From an uncultured Collinsella sp. (GTDB taxonomy: Bacteria > Actinomycetota > Coriobacteriia > Coriobacteriales > Coriobacteriaceae): a DNA stretch of 46,630 nucleotides. The translations under genes were made by a program, and so were the position numbers. The notes beneath the pieces were generated by a model. It was given only the letters and a program-made list of their open reading frames with translations. It had not been told where the DNA came from and searched no databases. Location: positions 1-46,630 of the forward strand of contig UREM01000014.1 in assembly GCA_900546775.1 (NCBI GenBank), read 5' to 3'. Below, one piece after another: positions 24,324 to 33,032 of this stretch; position 1 is the stretch's first letter; every line of letters begins with the position of its first letter.

Positions 24324-25586
24324 CTACAACACGGCATCCTCAGGCAGATCGACACGCACGACGCCCACGACGTCACCCGGCTTGAGCTCACACGGCCCTT
24401 CGTCAATACGCAGCAGACAGTTGGCCCGCTGCATCGTGCCGAGCAGCGCCGAATTCTGCGTCTTGGCCTCGGTCACCAACAGCTCACCGGTCTCGGGGTC
24501 GCGCAAAACCGTGGCGCGATCGAAGAAGCGTCGGTCCTGGCGCTTCTTCACGCCGTGCGTCAATATCGCCTGCTGCACGGGACGCGTACCCTCGGCAAAG
24601 CCGCGCATCTTGCGGATCGCGGGGCGGGCGAGCATCTCAAAGCCCACATACGCCGCCGCGGGATTGCCCGAAAGCCCCAAATACGGCTTGCCCCCAAGCA
24701 GGCCAAACGTGATGGCTTTGCCAGGACGCATCGAGATGCGGTCGAAGAGCACCTCGCCCTCGCGCTTGACCAGCGCCGTCACGTAGTCGTAATCGCCCGC
24801 AGAGGCGCCGCCGCTCGTAATGACAAAATCGCACTCCTGCACGGCGCGATGCACCAGCTCGGCAATCGCCTGCTCATCATCGGGCGCAATGCCGTAGAAC
24901 ACGGGCTCGGCGCCGGCATCGAGCGCCTCGGCCATCAACGCCGACGAGTTGGAGTCGCGAATCTGCCCGCGCGCCGGCACGTCACTCGGCGCGACCAGCT
25001 CCGTGCCCAGCGAGATGATGCCCACGCGCGGAGCGGCATGGACCTTCACGCTCGCGTAACCGGCGCTCGCCAGCAAGCCAGCGCCCGCCGGAGCCACGAC
25101 CTCGCCGGCGTGCATCACAACATCGCCAGCATGGGCCTCCTCGGCGGCAGAGCGAACGTTCTCCCCCACCTTTGTCGGCGCCGAGAACCTCGCACGCGAG
25201 CCCTCGTTGCCATCGCCGTCGAGCACATCAACGATCTCGTATTTCACAACGGCATCGGCACCTTCGGGCACCGGCGCGCCCGTCATGATGCGGACCGTCT
25301 CGCCCGCGCCAATTGTGCCCTCAAACACATGGCCCGCGGCCTCGTGTCCGATAACGTCGAGCGTCACCGGCGCCTCACCAGATGCCTGCGCCAAATCCGC
25401 CGAGCGCACGGCATATCCGTCCATAGCGCTGTTGGCAAACGGCGAGATGTCGATATCGGCCACCGCGTCCTCTGCCAAGGGAAGACCGGCGGCCTGCCAC
25501 ACGGGAATCTCGACAACTCCGGTGCGATTCACGTGCGACAAGACGATCGCCTGTGCGTCCTCCAACGGAATGAGTTTCTCTGCCAT
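24324..25586 (-). CDS. moeA: Molybdopterin molybdenumtransferase MoeA
   Basis: A 420-residue MoeA, normal length, which inserts molybdate into adenylylated molybdopterin. Domains follow the usual order. The N-terminal part has NSAMDGYAVR and GAGETVRIMTGAPVPEGADAV split by a beta domain. The central MogA-like domain has ISLGTELV, GQIRDSNS, TSGGASAGDYDY, SMRPGKAITFG and GLSGNPAAAYV. A C-terminal beta domain ends the protein. The start is ATG at 25586 with GAGGTG upstream; a frame to 25613 adds nine residues of low likelihood. It is first of moeA-mogA and upstream of modABC. FdhF in this window is an obvious customer for the cofactor. Confidence 0.95.
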   Translation of the reverse strand: MAEKLIPLEDAQAIVLSHVNRTGVVEIPVWQAAGLPLAEDAVADIDISPFANSAMDGYAVRSADLAQASGEAPVTLDVIGHEAAGHVFEGTIGAGETVRIMTGAPVPEGADAVVKYEIVDVLDGDGNEGSRARFSAPTKVGENVRSAAEEAHAGDVVMHAGEVVAPAGAGLLASAGYASVKVHAAPRVGIISLGTELVAPSDVPARGQIRDSNSSALMAEALDAGAEPVFYGIAPDDEQAIAELVHRAVQECDFVITSGGASAGDYDYVTALVKREGEVLFDRISMRPGKAITFGLLGGKPYLGLSGNPAAAYVGFEMLARPAIRKMRGFAEGTRPVQQAILTHGVKKRQDRRFFDRATVLRDPETGELLVTEAKTQNSALLGTMQRANCLLRIDEGPCELKPGDVVGVVRVDLPEDAVL

Positions 25587-25797
25587 ATACACCTCTAGCA
25601 TGCAACGGCGCACATCACGGGCGCCGATTCTTTATGTTTATCTCAGTATAATCCCGCGCCGCACGACGGCGACACGGCCCGTGCCCACGAATACACCTGT
25701 CGGTAACGGACGGCGAAACAGAACCAAAACCAACCAGCCGGTTTGTCACGTTTGGCACGTTCTATAATGCTCGTGTTGCAACCCAAAAGAGGAACGT

Positions 25798-27219
25798 ATG
25801 GCTTTTACCGACAAACCCGAAAGCGCAAACGAGGCGCAGGATCATTCCCAGTCGCTCGACGACGGCGGCTTTTTCTCCCTTAATGACGTCATCATGGCAG
25901 GCAGGCAACAGCTCACCCGCTCCGAGCATCTCTTGGCTGCCGACACGCGCCGCAACGCCCGCAACCTACTCGCGAGCGCCAAGTTGCTCGCGCTCGTCGT
26001 CATCGTCTCGCTCGCCATGGGCGTTGCCGCTTGGGCGTTTTTGGCCTCGCTGAATATCGCGACCGACTATCGCGAGCACCACGCGTGGGTCTACGCATTG
26101 CTTCCCGTTGTGGGCATTGCCACCGCATGGGTGTACAAAAACCACGGCCTTGCTGCCAAACGAGGCAACAACCTGGTCATCGACTCCGCTCTGGGCACAC
26201 GCCTCATCCATATGCGCATGGCCGTCCTCACCTTCGTCTGCTCCACGCTCACGCACCTAACGGGTGGATCGGCCGGTCGCGAGGGAGCCGCGGTGCAGAT
26301 TGGCGGCACCATCGCCAGCAACATCTCGAGCCTCGCCCACCTCAAAAAGCATGACCACCACGACCTCATGCTCGCCGGCATCTCGTCGGCCTTTGGCGCC
26401 GTATTCGGTTCGCCCCTTGCTGGAGCTTTCTTTGGCATGGAGATGTGCTTTATCGGCAAGATCGACTACACCGCGGGCATCTACTGCCTGGTCGCCTCGT
26501 TTACCGGCTACTTTACGTCGCTTGCCTTGGGAACCGAGTACGAGGCGAATGTCATCGCCAGCGTTCCCAACATGACACCACGGACGGTTGTCATCGTTGT
26601 TATCAGCGCCATTATCTTCGGCCTGACGGCACGCCTCTTTGCCTGGTCGGTTCGAACCGTCAAAAGCCTGTACAGTCGCTTTATCACCAATTACCTCGTC
26701 CGCGCACTCATAGGCGCACTCGTGGTTTTGGCCGCCTATGCCCTCCTCGACGCCTGGAACTACGCCGGCCTTTCCACGTGGCTTTCCGGCGCCGGATTTG
26801 CAGGCAACACCACCCTGGCGGACGCAGCCATCAAGTTGGTCGTCACAGCGCTTACCCTGGGCGCGGGCTTCCAAGGCGGCGAGGTCACGCCCCTGTTTGG
26901 CATCGGTGCGGCACTCGGTGGCTGGATCGGTTGCCTTACCGGGCTTGACCCCAGTTTTCTGGCGGCTCTCGGCATGCTCGGCGTGTTCTGCGCCGGCCTC
27001 AACGTGCCCATCACCACCTGCATGATGGCCATCGACCTGTTCCACGGCACGGCCGCCGGGTTCTTTGTCATCGTGGCCTTTATCAGCTACCTAACCGGCG
27101 GACACCGCGGCGTGTACCCCGCCCAGCGCATCATCTCACCCAAGCGCCGCTCGCTTATTGTGGATGAGGGAGGTACGGTAGCGGATGCTATCGAGCGCCA
27201 CAACGACCTGATAGAGTAG
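25798..27219 (+). CDS. CLC-family anion channel/antiporter, probably CLC-F type
   Basis: A 473-residue CLC membrane protein. The gating glutamate is Glu162 in THLTGGSAGREGAAVQIGG. The usual GSGIP motif is absent; GNNLVID (123-129) occupies the equivalent early position, a trait of the bacterial fluoride/proton antiporter branch (CLC-F). Further CLC features are GAVFGSPLAGAFFGMEM and GFQGGEVTPLFGIGAALG. The N-terminal 45 residues are polar. The start is ATG at 25798 with AGAGGAA upstream. A TATAAT at 25763-25768 leaves a leader of only about 25 nt, too short for a fluoride riboswitch. The substrate (fluoride or chloride) is inferred, not seen. A lipid kinase gene follows on the same strand. 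Confidence 0.85.
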   Translation: MAFTDKPESANEAQDHSQSLDDGGFFSLNDVIMAGRQQLTRSEHLLAADTRRNARNLLASAKLLALVVIVSLAMGVAAWAFLASLNIATDYREHHAWVYALLPVVGIATAWVYKNHGLAAKRGNNLVIDSALGTRLIHMRMAVLTFVCSTLTHLTGGSAGREGAAVQIGGTIASNISSLAHLKKHDHHDLMLAGISSAFGAVFGSPLAGAFFGMEMCFIGKIDYTAGIYCLVASFTGYFTSLALGTEYEANVIASVPNMTPRTVVIVVISAIIFGLTARLFAWSVRTVKSLYSRFITNYLVRALIGALVVLAAYALLDAWNYAGLSTWLSGAGFAGNTTLADAAIKLVVTALTLGAGFQGGEVTPLFGIGAALGGWIGCLTGLDPSFLAALGMLGVFCAGLNVPITTCMMAIDLFHGTAAGFFVIVAFISYLTGGHRGVYPAQRIISPKRRSLIVDEGGTVADAIERHNDLIE

Positions 27220-27305
27220 ATGTAATAATCGCCGTGCAGCCACAATCGGGGGTAATTCGACCTGAGCGCGACCGCACTGTCATGTCACACGCCGGGAGTC
27301 GCCCC

Positions 27306-28268
27306 ATGCACGCAACTGATTTTGGTCGCACGCTCATCATCGCCAACCCAGCCGCCCAGTCGGGTGCGGCACGCGAAGTTGCCGAGCGCCTGCAACGCTT
27401 TTTGGACATGACTGCACGCGCATCCCAGTTTGACCTGGTGTTGACCGAGCGTATGGGACACGCCAAGGAGCTGGCCGCGCAGGCTCAGGGCTATCGCACC
27501 GTTATCGCCCTTGGCGGCGACGGCGTGATTCACGAGGTCGTCAACGGGCTTATGACGCAAAAGGAGGACGCCCGCCCCGCTCTTGCCGTCCTGCCCGTGG
27601 GCTCCGGAAACGATTTTGCCCAGACGCTCGGTATCGACGATTTCTCCGGCAAGGATTTTGGCGCGCTGCTCACCTGCGAGCTGCAGCGCCAGGATATCGG
27701 GCGCATTCGCTCGTGGAGCCCTGCGAGCGGCAGCGGCGAGGCTACCGTTGAGTACTACGACCAGACGCTCTCGGTCGGCATCGATGCTGCCATCGGCCTT
27801 AGCACCACCGAGCTGCGCAAAAAGACCGGCTTGACGGGCGCGCCGCTCTACACCCTCTCGGGACTTGAGCAGTTTGGTCTGCGCTATCGCAACTACCCCA
27901 TGACAGTCAGCTTTGACGGCGCGCCCGCCGAGCGCGTGAGGGCAATCATCATGGCGATTCAGCTGGGGCCCACGTATGGCTCGGGTTATCGTATCTGCCC
28001 CGATGCCGACCCCTGCGACGGCATGCTCGACGTCTGCTACGCATGCGGCCCTGTCCCTCGCGCGGTTGCCCTGCCCATGTTTCTTTCGGCCAAGGACGGC
28101 CACCATACCAAGTTGCCACCGATTCGCATGCGCCGCTGCCGCCATGTTGAGCTCACCTTTGAGGAGCCCGACTACCCCATCCAGGCCGACGGCGAGCCCG
28201 TTGTCGCCTCGCGCATCGAGGTCGACATCCTCAGCGGCGCCCTCCTCGTCTGGCACCCAACCCGCTAA
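27306..28268 (+). CDS. Diacylglycerol kinase-like lipid kinase (YegS/DgkB family)
   Basis: A 320-residue protein of the diacylglycerol kinase catalytic family, which phosphorylates a lipid head such as diacylglycerol for phospholipid recycling. It opens with TLIIANPAAQSGAA. It has the nucleotide-binding IALGGDGVIHEVVNGL and the VLPVGSGNDFAQTLG motif. The C-terminal lobe carries QADGEPV and the final beta strands seen in this family. GTG 27234 and ATG 27282 are in frame, but ATG 27306 is chosen because GGGAG lies seven bases before it and the protein then starts as the family does. Ethanolamine or sphingosine kinases of the same fold are alternatives. Confidence 0.85.
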   Translation: MHATDFGRTLIIANPAAQSGAAREVAERLQRFLDMTARASQFDLVLTERMGHAKELAAQAQGYRTVIALGGDGVIHEVVNGLMTQKEDARPALAVLPVGSGNDFAQTLGIDDFSGKDFGALLTCELQRQDIGRIRSWSPASGSGEATVEYYDQTLSVGIDAAIGLSTTELRKKTGLTGAPLYTLSGLEQFGLRYRNYPMTVSFDGAPAERVRAIIMAIQLGPTYGSGYRICPDADPCDGMLDVCYACGPVPRAVALPMFLSAKDGHHTKLPPIRMRRCRHVELTFEEPDYPIQADGEPVVASRIEVDILSGALLVWHPTR

Positions 28269-28276
28269 CCCCACCT

Positions 28277-28345
28277 AAGTTGCGGTGAAATAGGGACTGT
28301 TTATGCAGTTAAAGCCGCGAAACAGTCCCTATTTCACCGCAACTT
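28277..28345. repeat. Perfect 26-bp inverted repeat between convergent genes
   Basis: Arms 28277-28302 and 28320-28345 are fully complementary, with a 17-nt loop. They contain AGGGACTGTTT. It lies between the lipid kinase and the convergent rescue-factor gene, so it may act as a bidirectional terminator, but no T-run follows on either side. The GGGACTG core resembles the palindrome at 28762. Confidence 0.8.
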
Positions 28346-28355
28346 ATTGAGAAGA

Positions 28356-28736
28356 TCATTCCTCCCCGCCCGGGTTGCGACGGTTAGCCTTTTTAATGGC
28401 GTTGAAGTGTTTGTCGTTGAGCCTGCGCTGGCGCGATCGCTGTGGCACTTTGGTCTTGACGCGACGGCGCGGTGGACGGCCACGACGCTCAAGCTCTGCC
28501 CTCAGCTTACGCAGACAGCTCGCACGATTCTGAAACTGACTACGGCTCTCGCGCGCCGTCACGACAATTCCCGTGGGCCCATGTTTCATGCGCACCGCAG
28601 AGTCTGTCGTGTTCACACCCTGGCCACCCGGGCCCGTCGCACGAAACACCTGAACCTCGCAGTCGCGTGCCAACTCCTCGACCGACATCTCGGCATAGCG
28701 CGCGTACTCGCGCCATCCCATCTTGTTCTCATCCAT
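28356..28736 (-). CDS. GGQ-domain ribosome rescue factor (ArfB/RF-1-domain protein)
   Basis: A 126-residue release-factor-like protein with only the RF-1 catalytic domain. The GGQ motif that triggers peptidyl-tRNA hydrolysis is at residues 37-39 ([19 protein letters not shown]). SRSQFQNR follows as in class I release factors. The C-terminal 40 residues are strongly basic ([15 protein letters not shown]), like the ArfB tail that enters the mRNA channel of stalled ribosomes. There is no codon-recognition domain. The start is ATG at 28736 with GGGGAGG upstream; a frame to 28802 crosses a terminator hairpin. ArfB, PrfH and C12orf65-like families share this fold, so the exact subfamily is open. 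Confidence 0.85.
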   Translation of the reverse strand: MDENKMGWREYARYAEMSVEELARDCEVQVFRATGPGGQGVNTTDSAVRMKHGPTGIVVTARESRSQFQNRASCLRKLRAELERRGRPPRRRVKTKVPQRSRQRRLNDKHFNAIKKANRRNPGGEE

Positions 28737-28761
28737 ATCAACACCTCCCCTCATACAAAAA

Positions 28762-28792
28762 ATGTGACAAAGGGACAGTCCCTTTGTCACAT
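28762..28792 (-). terminator. Terminator of xpt (perfect 14-bp palindrome)
   Basis: ATGTGACAAAGGGA (28762-28775) pairs perfectly with 28779-28792 around a 3-nt loop. On the minus strand it runs straight into TTTTTTG. This palindrome type recurs in many gut-bacterial genomes as far as recalled. Confidence 0.85.
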
Positions 28793-28819
28793 CGCATACC
28801 AATCGCTTGTGTTGCGCGC

Positions 28820-29398
28820 TTAGGCGAAGGTGATCTCGCCGGTATCGCAGTCCATATCGGCGATACGGGCCAGGCTCTCAACGCGGAAGCCGCGCTCGCG
28901 GAGCTTATCGCCACCGCCCTGGAAGCCCTTCTCAACGGCGATGCCAATGCCGGATACCTCGGCACCTGCAGCCTCGCAGATCTTGATAAGACCCTCGAGC
29001 GCGCAGCCGTTGGCCAAGAAGTCGTCGATGATCAGGACCTTGTCGCCCTCGGACAGGAAGCGCTTGCCGACGATGACCGGGTACTCCTTTTGCTTGGTAA
29101 AGGAGTAAATGGTCGTGGCATACTGCTCGCCGTCGAGGTTGATGGACTGCGCCTTCTTGGCAAAGACCACCGGCACACCGCCAAAATGCTGAGCCGCGAT
29201 GCAGGCCATGCCAATGCCCGAAGCCTCAATCGTCAGGATCTTGTTGATCTCGACGCCCTCGAACAGACGGGCCCACTCGGCGCCCATGTGGTCAAACAGC
29301 TCAACGTCGCACTGGTGGTTGAGGAAGGCATCAACCTTAAGGACGTTACCGGCCTTTACGATGCCGTCATGGCGAATACGATCCTCAAGCTCCTGCAT
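28820..29398 (-). CDS. xpt: Xanthine phosphoribosyltransferase
   Basis: A 192-residue type I phosphoribosyltransferase that converts xanthine and PRPP to XMP in purine salvage. The PRPP-binding motif is [14 protein letters not shown] (about residues 125-138). It starts [12 protein letters not shown] and contains [18 protein letters not shown], both typical of Xpt; B. subtilis Xpt is 194 residues. The start is ATG at 29398 with AAGGGG upstream; six extra in-frame codons to 29416 are unlikely. It has its own terminator. No purine riboswitch could be recognised in the 150 nt upstream, although one is common before xpt in Firmicutes. Confidence 0.93.
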   Translation of the reverse strand: MQELEDRIRHDGIVKAGNVLKVDAFLNHQCDVELFDHMGAEWARLFEGVEINKILTIEASGIGMACIAAQHFGGVPVVFAKKAQSINLDGEQYATTIYSFTKQKEYPVIVGKRFLSEGDKVLIIDDFLANGCALEGLIKICEAAGAEVSGIGIAVEKGFQGGGDKLRERGFRVESLARIADMDCDTGEITFA

Positions 29399-29555
29399 GG
29401 CGCAACCCCTTCTCACGGCAACGATACCGCGCGATTAATAAACGTTGTTCGATAGTCTACCACGGACCGACCCCCGCCCGCCCCACAAGCCGCATCGCAC
29501 CACAAACCAGTCTTTTTGGGACGGCGCGAATCGTGGCAGACAGCCTCCCAACACG

Positions 29556-30860
29556 CTAATGGCGGGCGCGCATCCTCACCAAACGCACCATGGCGAGCGC
29601 AAAGCCCACAGCGGCCACAGCCATAAGCACGTAGAACACCGAGCGAAAGCCAAATAGGAATACATCCGGACGGCCTGCAACAAAACTGGTCACGGCCTCG
29701 CCCATCGCCACGCTCATCTGCCCATAGAGGATATGCGATGCCGCCGTAATGCCCACTGCCATACCCGCATAGCGCGCAAGGCTACCCAGGCTGCCCGCAA
29801 AGCCGAGCGCTTCGCGCGGAGCCGAGCCCATATACAGCGAGTTATTGGGGCTCTGGAAAATCGACGTACCGCACGACATAAACGCGACGCAACACACGAT
29901 CACAGGGATGGAAGAGTGCTCGTCGAGCGTGCTTACCGCAAAAAGACCGCATACGTACACGCCTAGGCCGACCGCCGTGGGGCCCTCGCAGCCAACACGG
30001 TCCGAAACCGTACCCGAAAGCGGGCCGATAAAGGCATTCACCATCGGCAGCGCCAAAAAGAGCAATCCGGAAATGTCGGAACCAAAGCCGTGGGCGTCCT
30101 GAAAATAGAACGGCAGGATAAACTCGGATGCGCCAATGCCAACAAACACGATGAGCATGCAGGCAAGGTTGATGGTGAAGGCCGAATTTGCAAAGCAGCG
30201 ACGAGCGGCCTCGATCAGGGACATGGGGCGCTCGCCAGCCTCCGGCTTAACATGCGGCAGCGTATAGAGCCCCACGATAAACGAGATGACGCCAATGGGC
30301 AGGTTGATGAGGAAAATGCTCTCCCAGGGAAAACTAGCCACCAGCATGCCACCCAGCACGGGGCCACACATCATGCCGAGGGCCACGAAGGTCGCGAGAA
30401 TACCCATGGCACGACCGCGCTCGCGCGCCGGAAACGACTCGGTGATGATACCCATGTTGTTGGCCATGGCCGCCGCGCAGCCGACGCCCTGCACAATGCG
30501 TGCCAGAATAAGAACTTCGAGCGAGGCCGAAAGGCCGCACAGCAGCGAACCGACCGAAAAGACGATGACGCCCACCTGAAACACATTCACCTTGCCGCGC
30601 ACGTCGCCCAGACGGCCAAACGGCAACATAGCCACGCAAGTCGCAAGCAGATACACCGAGCTTACCAGCTGAATGCGATCGAGGCCCACGCCCAGCTCCT
30701 TCTGCATCACGGGCAGCGCCACGGTCACGACGGTCGAATCCAGACACGACATAAACGTCATGATGAGCACGGTAAACAGAATCGCCCATTTGTTCTTGCC
30801 ATGGGTTTCGCCCTCAAGGGCAATGTGCTCGCGGCGCAGCTGCTCTGCGGTTTTCTCCAT
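29556..30860 (-). CDS. MFS drug-efflux transporter
   Basis: A 434-residue major facilitator with the opening of drug:proton antiporters: TFMSCLDSTVVTVALPVMQ in the first helix, then LPFGRLGDVRGKVNVFQVG as motif A between helices 2 and 3, and LARIVQGVGCAAAMANNMG in helix 4. MGILATFVALGMMCGPVLGG is the antiporter motif C. About 12-14 membrane segments are seen. The start is ATG at 30860 with AAAGGA upstream; a frame to 30902 runs into the metY terminator. It stands alone between metY and xpt with no adjacent regulator, so its substrate cannot be guessed. Confidence 0.85.
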   Translation of the reverse strand: MEKTAEQLRREHIALEGETHGKNKWAILFTVLIMTFMSCLDSTVVTVALPVMQKELGVGLDRIQLVSSVYLLATCVAMLPFGRLGDVRGKVNVFQVGVIVFSVGSLLCGLSASLEVLILARIVQGVGCAAAMANNMGIITESFPARERGRAMGILATFVALGMMCGPVLGGMLVASFPWESIFLINLPIGVISFIVGLYTLPHVKPEAGERPMSLIEAARRCFANSAFTINLACMLIVFVGIGASEFILPFYFQDAHGFGSDISGLLFLALPMVNAFIGPLSGTVSDRVGCEGPTAVGLGVYVCGLFAVSTLDEHSSIPVIVCCVAFMSCGTSIFQSPNNSLYMGSAPREALGFAGSLGSLARYAGMAVGITAASHILYGQMSVAMGEAVTSFVAGRPDVFLFGFRSVFYVLMAVAAVGFALAMVRLVRMRARH

Positions 30861-30886
30861 ATCCATCCTTTCGAGTGGCTCAACGC

Positions 30887-30933
30887 AAAAACGGGGCCCC
30901 AATCGCCTGCGAACAGCCGCGATTGGGGTCCCG
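30887..30933 (-). terminator. Terminator of metY
   Basis: A 15-bp stem, 30892-30906 with 30919-30933, one G-U pair, followed on the minus strand by TTTTTG. It lies between metY and the MFS gene. Confidence 0.9.
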
Positions 30934-31001
30934 CCTACGGAATCGGAACGAAAGGTCGCCGAAGCTTTCTGCCAGCATCGGCGCCTTGTGCGAACGCTAG
31001 C

Positions 31002-32285
31002 CTAGCACTGCTCAAGCGCCTGCTCAAGGTCGGCAATCAGATCGGCCGTGTCCTCGAGGCCGCACGACAGACGCACCATGTCGGCAGAGATGCCACAGGC
31101 GATGAGCTCCTCATCGTTCATCTGACGGTGTGTAGCGTTAGCGGGATGCAGACAGCAAGTGCGGGCGTCGGCCACATGCGTGGCGATCTGGGCGAGCTTG
31201 AGGCTCTTCATAAAGGTCTCGGCTGCCGCGCGACCGCCGTTAAAGCCAAAGCTCACAACGCCGCAGGTACCGTTGGGCATGTACTTCTGAGCCAGGTCAT
31301 AGTACTTATCGCCCTCCAGGCCCGGATAGCTCACAAAGCGTACCTTGGGATGGCTCTGCAGGAACTTGGCAACGGCCAGGCCGTTCTCACAATGACGCGG
31401 CATGCGCACATGCAGGCTCTCGAGCGAGCTGTTCAGGAAAAACGCCGCCTGCGGGTTCTGCATGGGACCAAGATCGCGCATGAGCTGCGCGGTGGCCTTG
31501 GTGATGAAGGCGCCCTCGCGGCCGAACTTCTCGGCATAGGTCACGCCATGGTAGCTCTCATCGGGCGTGGTGAGACCCGGGAACTTGTCAGCATGGGCCA
31601 TCCAGTCAAACTGACCGTGATCGACAATCACACCGCCCAGGTAGGCCGCGTGACCGTCCATGTACTTGGTCGTGGAGTGCGTAACGATGTCGGCACCCCA
31701 CTCAAAAGGACGACACATCACGGGCGTCGGGAAGGTGTTGTCGACCATCAGCGGCACGCCGTGGTCATGCGCGGCCTTGGCAAAGCGCTCAATATCGAGC
31801 ACGGCGAGGGCGGGATTGGCGATGGTCTCGCCAAAGACGAGCTTGGTGTTGGGCCGGAAGGCTGCTTCCAGCTCCTCATCGGTGCAGTCGGGAGCAACGA
31901 ACGTGCAGGTAACGCCCATGCGGCCCATGGTATGGGCAAGCAGGTTGTAGGTACCGCCGTAGATGGCAGAGCTCGCGACCACGTGATCGCCGGCACCGGC
32001 CACGTTAAAGATCGCGAGGAAGTTCGCAGCCATGCCCGAGCTCGTGAGCATCGCAGCAGTGCCGCCCTCCATCTCGCAGATCTTGGCGGCAACCAGATCG
32101 CACGTGGGATTCTGCAGACGGCTGTAGAAGTAGCCCGACTCCTCCAGGTCAAACAGCTTGCCCATGTGCTCGGACGTGTCGTATTTCCACGTGGTGGACT
32201 GGTAGATGGGCACCTGGCGCGGCTCCGCATCTCCCGGGTGATAGCCGCCCTGAACACATGTAGTACCGATGGTCTGCTCGCTCAT
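31002..32285 (-). CDS. O-acetylhomoserine sulfhydrylase (MetY type)
   Basis: A 427-residue PLP enzyme of the Cys/Met metabolism family. It most likely makes homocysteine from O-acetylhomoserine and sulfide. The PLP lysine is Lys207 in THSTTKYMDGH, preceded by VDNTFPTPVMCRPFEWGAD. SSAIYGGTYNLL contains the Tyr that stacks on PLP. The length (about 425) and the CCLHPANATHRQM segment with SLKLAQIATHVADARTC fit O-acetylhomoserine aminocarboxypropyltransferase rather than cystathionine gamma-synthase (about 380). The start is ATG at 32285 with GGGAG upstream. It is transcribed away from the C_GCAxxG_C_C gene. No S-adenosylmethionine riboswitch was recognised upstream. Confidence 0.88.
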   Translation of the reverse strand: MSEQTIGTTCVQGGYHPGDAEPRQVPIYQSTTWKYDTSEHMGKLFDLEESGYFYSRLQNPTCDLVAAKICEMEGGTAAMLTSSGMAANFLAIFNVAGAGDHVVASSAIYGGTYNLLAHTMGRMGVTCTFVAPDCTDEELEAAFRPNTKLVFGETIANPALAVLDIERFAKAAHDHGVPLMVDNTFPTPVMCRPFEWGADIVTHSTTKYMDGHAAYLGGVIVDHGQFDWMAHADKFPGLTTPDESYHGVTYAEKFGREGAFITKATAQLMRDLGPMQNPQAAFFLNSSLESLHVRMPRHCENGLAVAKFLQSHPKVRFVSYPGLEGDKYYDLAQKYMPNGTCGVVSFGFNGGRAAAETFMKSLKLAQIATHVADARTCCLHPANATHRQMNDEELIACGISADMVRLSCGLEDTADLIADLEQALEQC

Positions 32286-32373
32286 ATCCAACTCCCTTAC
32301 TTGGGTTTTGTTTTATTCGGTTCACGATACCGCTACCCCGCACCCCTCTCAACCCATCCCGCCGATAGGTTAT

Positions 32374-32412
32374 GGGACAAATTAATCAGGTTTATTTGTC
32401 CCAAATCTTAAG
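32374..32412. repeat. 39-bp dyad repeat, copy 1
   Basis: GGGACAAATTAATCAG, five bases, then TTTGTCCCAAATCTTAAG. An identical arrangement is found at 44513-44551; only the five central bases differ (GTTTA here, TAGTG there). GGGACAAA and TTTGTCCC form a dyad. This copy lies between divergent metY and the C_GCAxxG_C_C gene. Confidence 0.85.
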
Positions 32413-32518
32413 AAAGTGTTCGATGGCGAAAAACAATGAGATATGCACTGCGGTCTCGATAAGCGAATGCGCCGGCAAGGGTACCATAGGCGGGTACACC
32501 GTGACCAAGGAGACAACG

Positions 32519-32965
32519 ATGAAGCAAATCGATACGGCCCAGCTCGACATCACCGCCTGTCAGGCTCAAACTGCCGAATACCACGCCCGTGGCTTTAACT
32601 GCGCCCAGGCCGTCGCCTGCACGCTCGCGCCCGCCGTCGGGCTTGACCCCCAAGTCGCCTTTACCCTCACCGAGGGCTTTGGCGCCGGCATGGGCGGCAT
32701 GACCGAAACCTGCGGCGCCATCTCGGGCGCCGTGGCCATCATGGGCTTTGTAATGAGCGACGGCATGGAAAACCCCAAGACCAAGGGCCAGACCTACAAG
32801 CTGTCGCGCGAAATCGCCAAGCGTTTTGGCGAGAAGAACACGACGACCGTCTGCGGCACGCTCAAGGGCATCGGATCGGATAAGGGTCCGCTCCGCAGCT
32901 GCCCCGGCTGCATCGACGATGCCGTCGAGATCGCCTGCGATATGCTAAAGCAGCTCGCCGAGTAA
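32519..32965 (+). CDS. C_GCAxxG_C_C family cysteine-rich protein
   Basis: A 148-residue protein of the C_GCAxxG_C_C family, a putative redox or metal-binding group common in anaerobes. Cysteines are at 14, 28 (GFNCAQAV), 34, 65 (TETCGAISGAVAIMG), 112 (TVCGTLKG), 128 and 131 (SCPGC), and 140. The Gly-rich GFGAGMGGMTETCG core is the family hallmark. The start is ATG at 32519 with AAGGAG seven bases upstream; the open frame back to 32372 includes the dyad repeat and is not coding. The biochemical function of the family is not known to me. It shares a terminator with the convergent yigZ gene. Confidence 0.85.
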   Translation: MKQIDTAQLDITACQAQTAEYHARGFNCAQAVACTLAPAVGLDPQVAFTLTEGFGAGMGGMTETCGAISGAVAIMGFVMSDGMENPKTKGQTYKLSREIAKRFGEKNTTTVCGTLKGIGSDKGPLRSCPGCIDDAVEIACDMLKQLAE

Positions 32966-32982
32966 ACGGTAGCAACAGAAAA

Positions 32983-33029
32983 CGACGGCCGGCACGCTTG
33001 AGATCCATCCAAAAGCACGCCGGCCGTCG
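32983..33029. terminator. Shared terminator between convergent genes
   Basis: CGACGGCCGGC at 32983-32993 pairs perfectly with 33019-33029. On the minus strand GTTTTCTG follows; on the plus strand there is no T-run. Confidence 0.75.
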
Positions 33030-33032
33030 CCG

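Noticed and set aside
29399..29555. Purine riboswitch upstream of xpt
   Set aside because: The conserved three-way-junction core could not be found in the 157 nt before the gene.
32286..32373. S-adenosylmethionine riboswitch upstream of the O-acetylhomoserine sulfhydrylase
   Set aside because: The leader is short and shows none of the conserved SAM-riboswitch cores.
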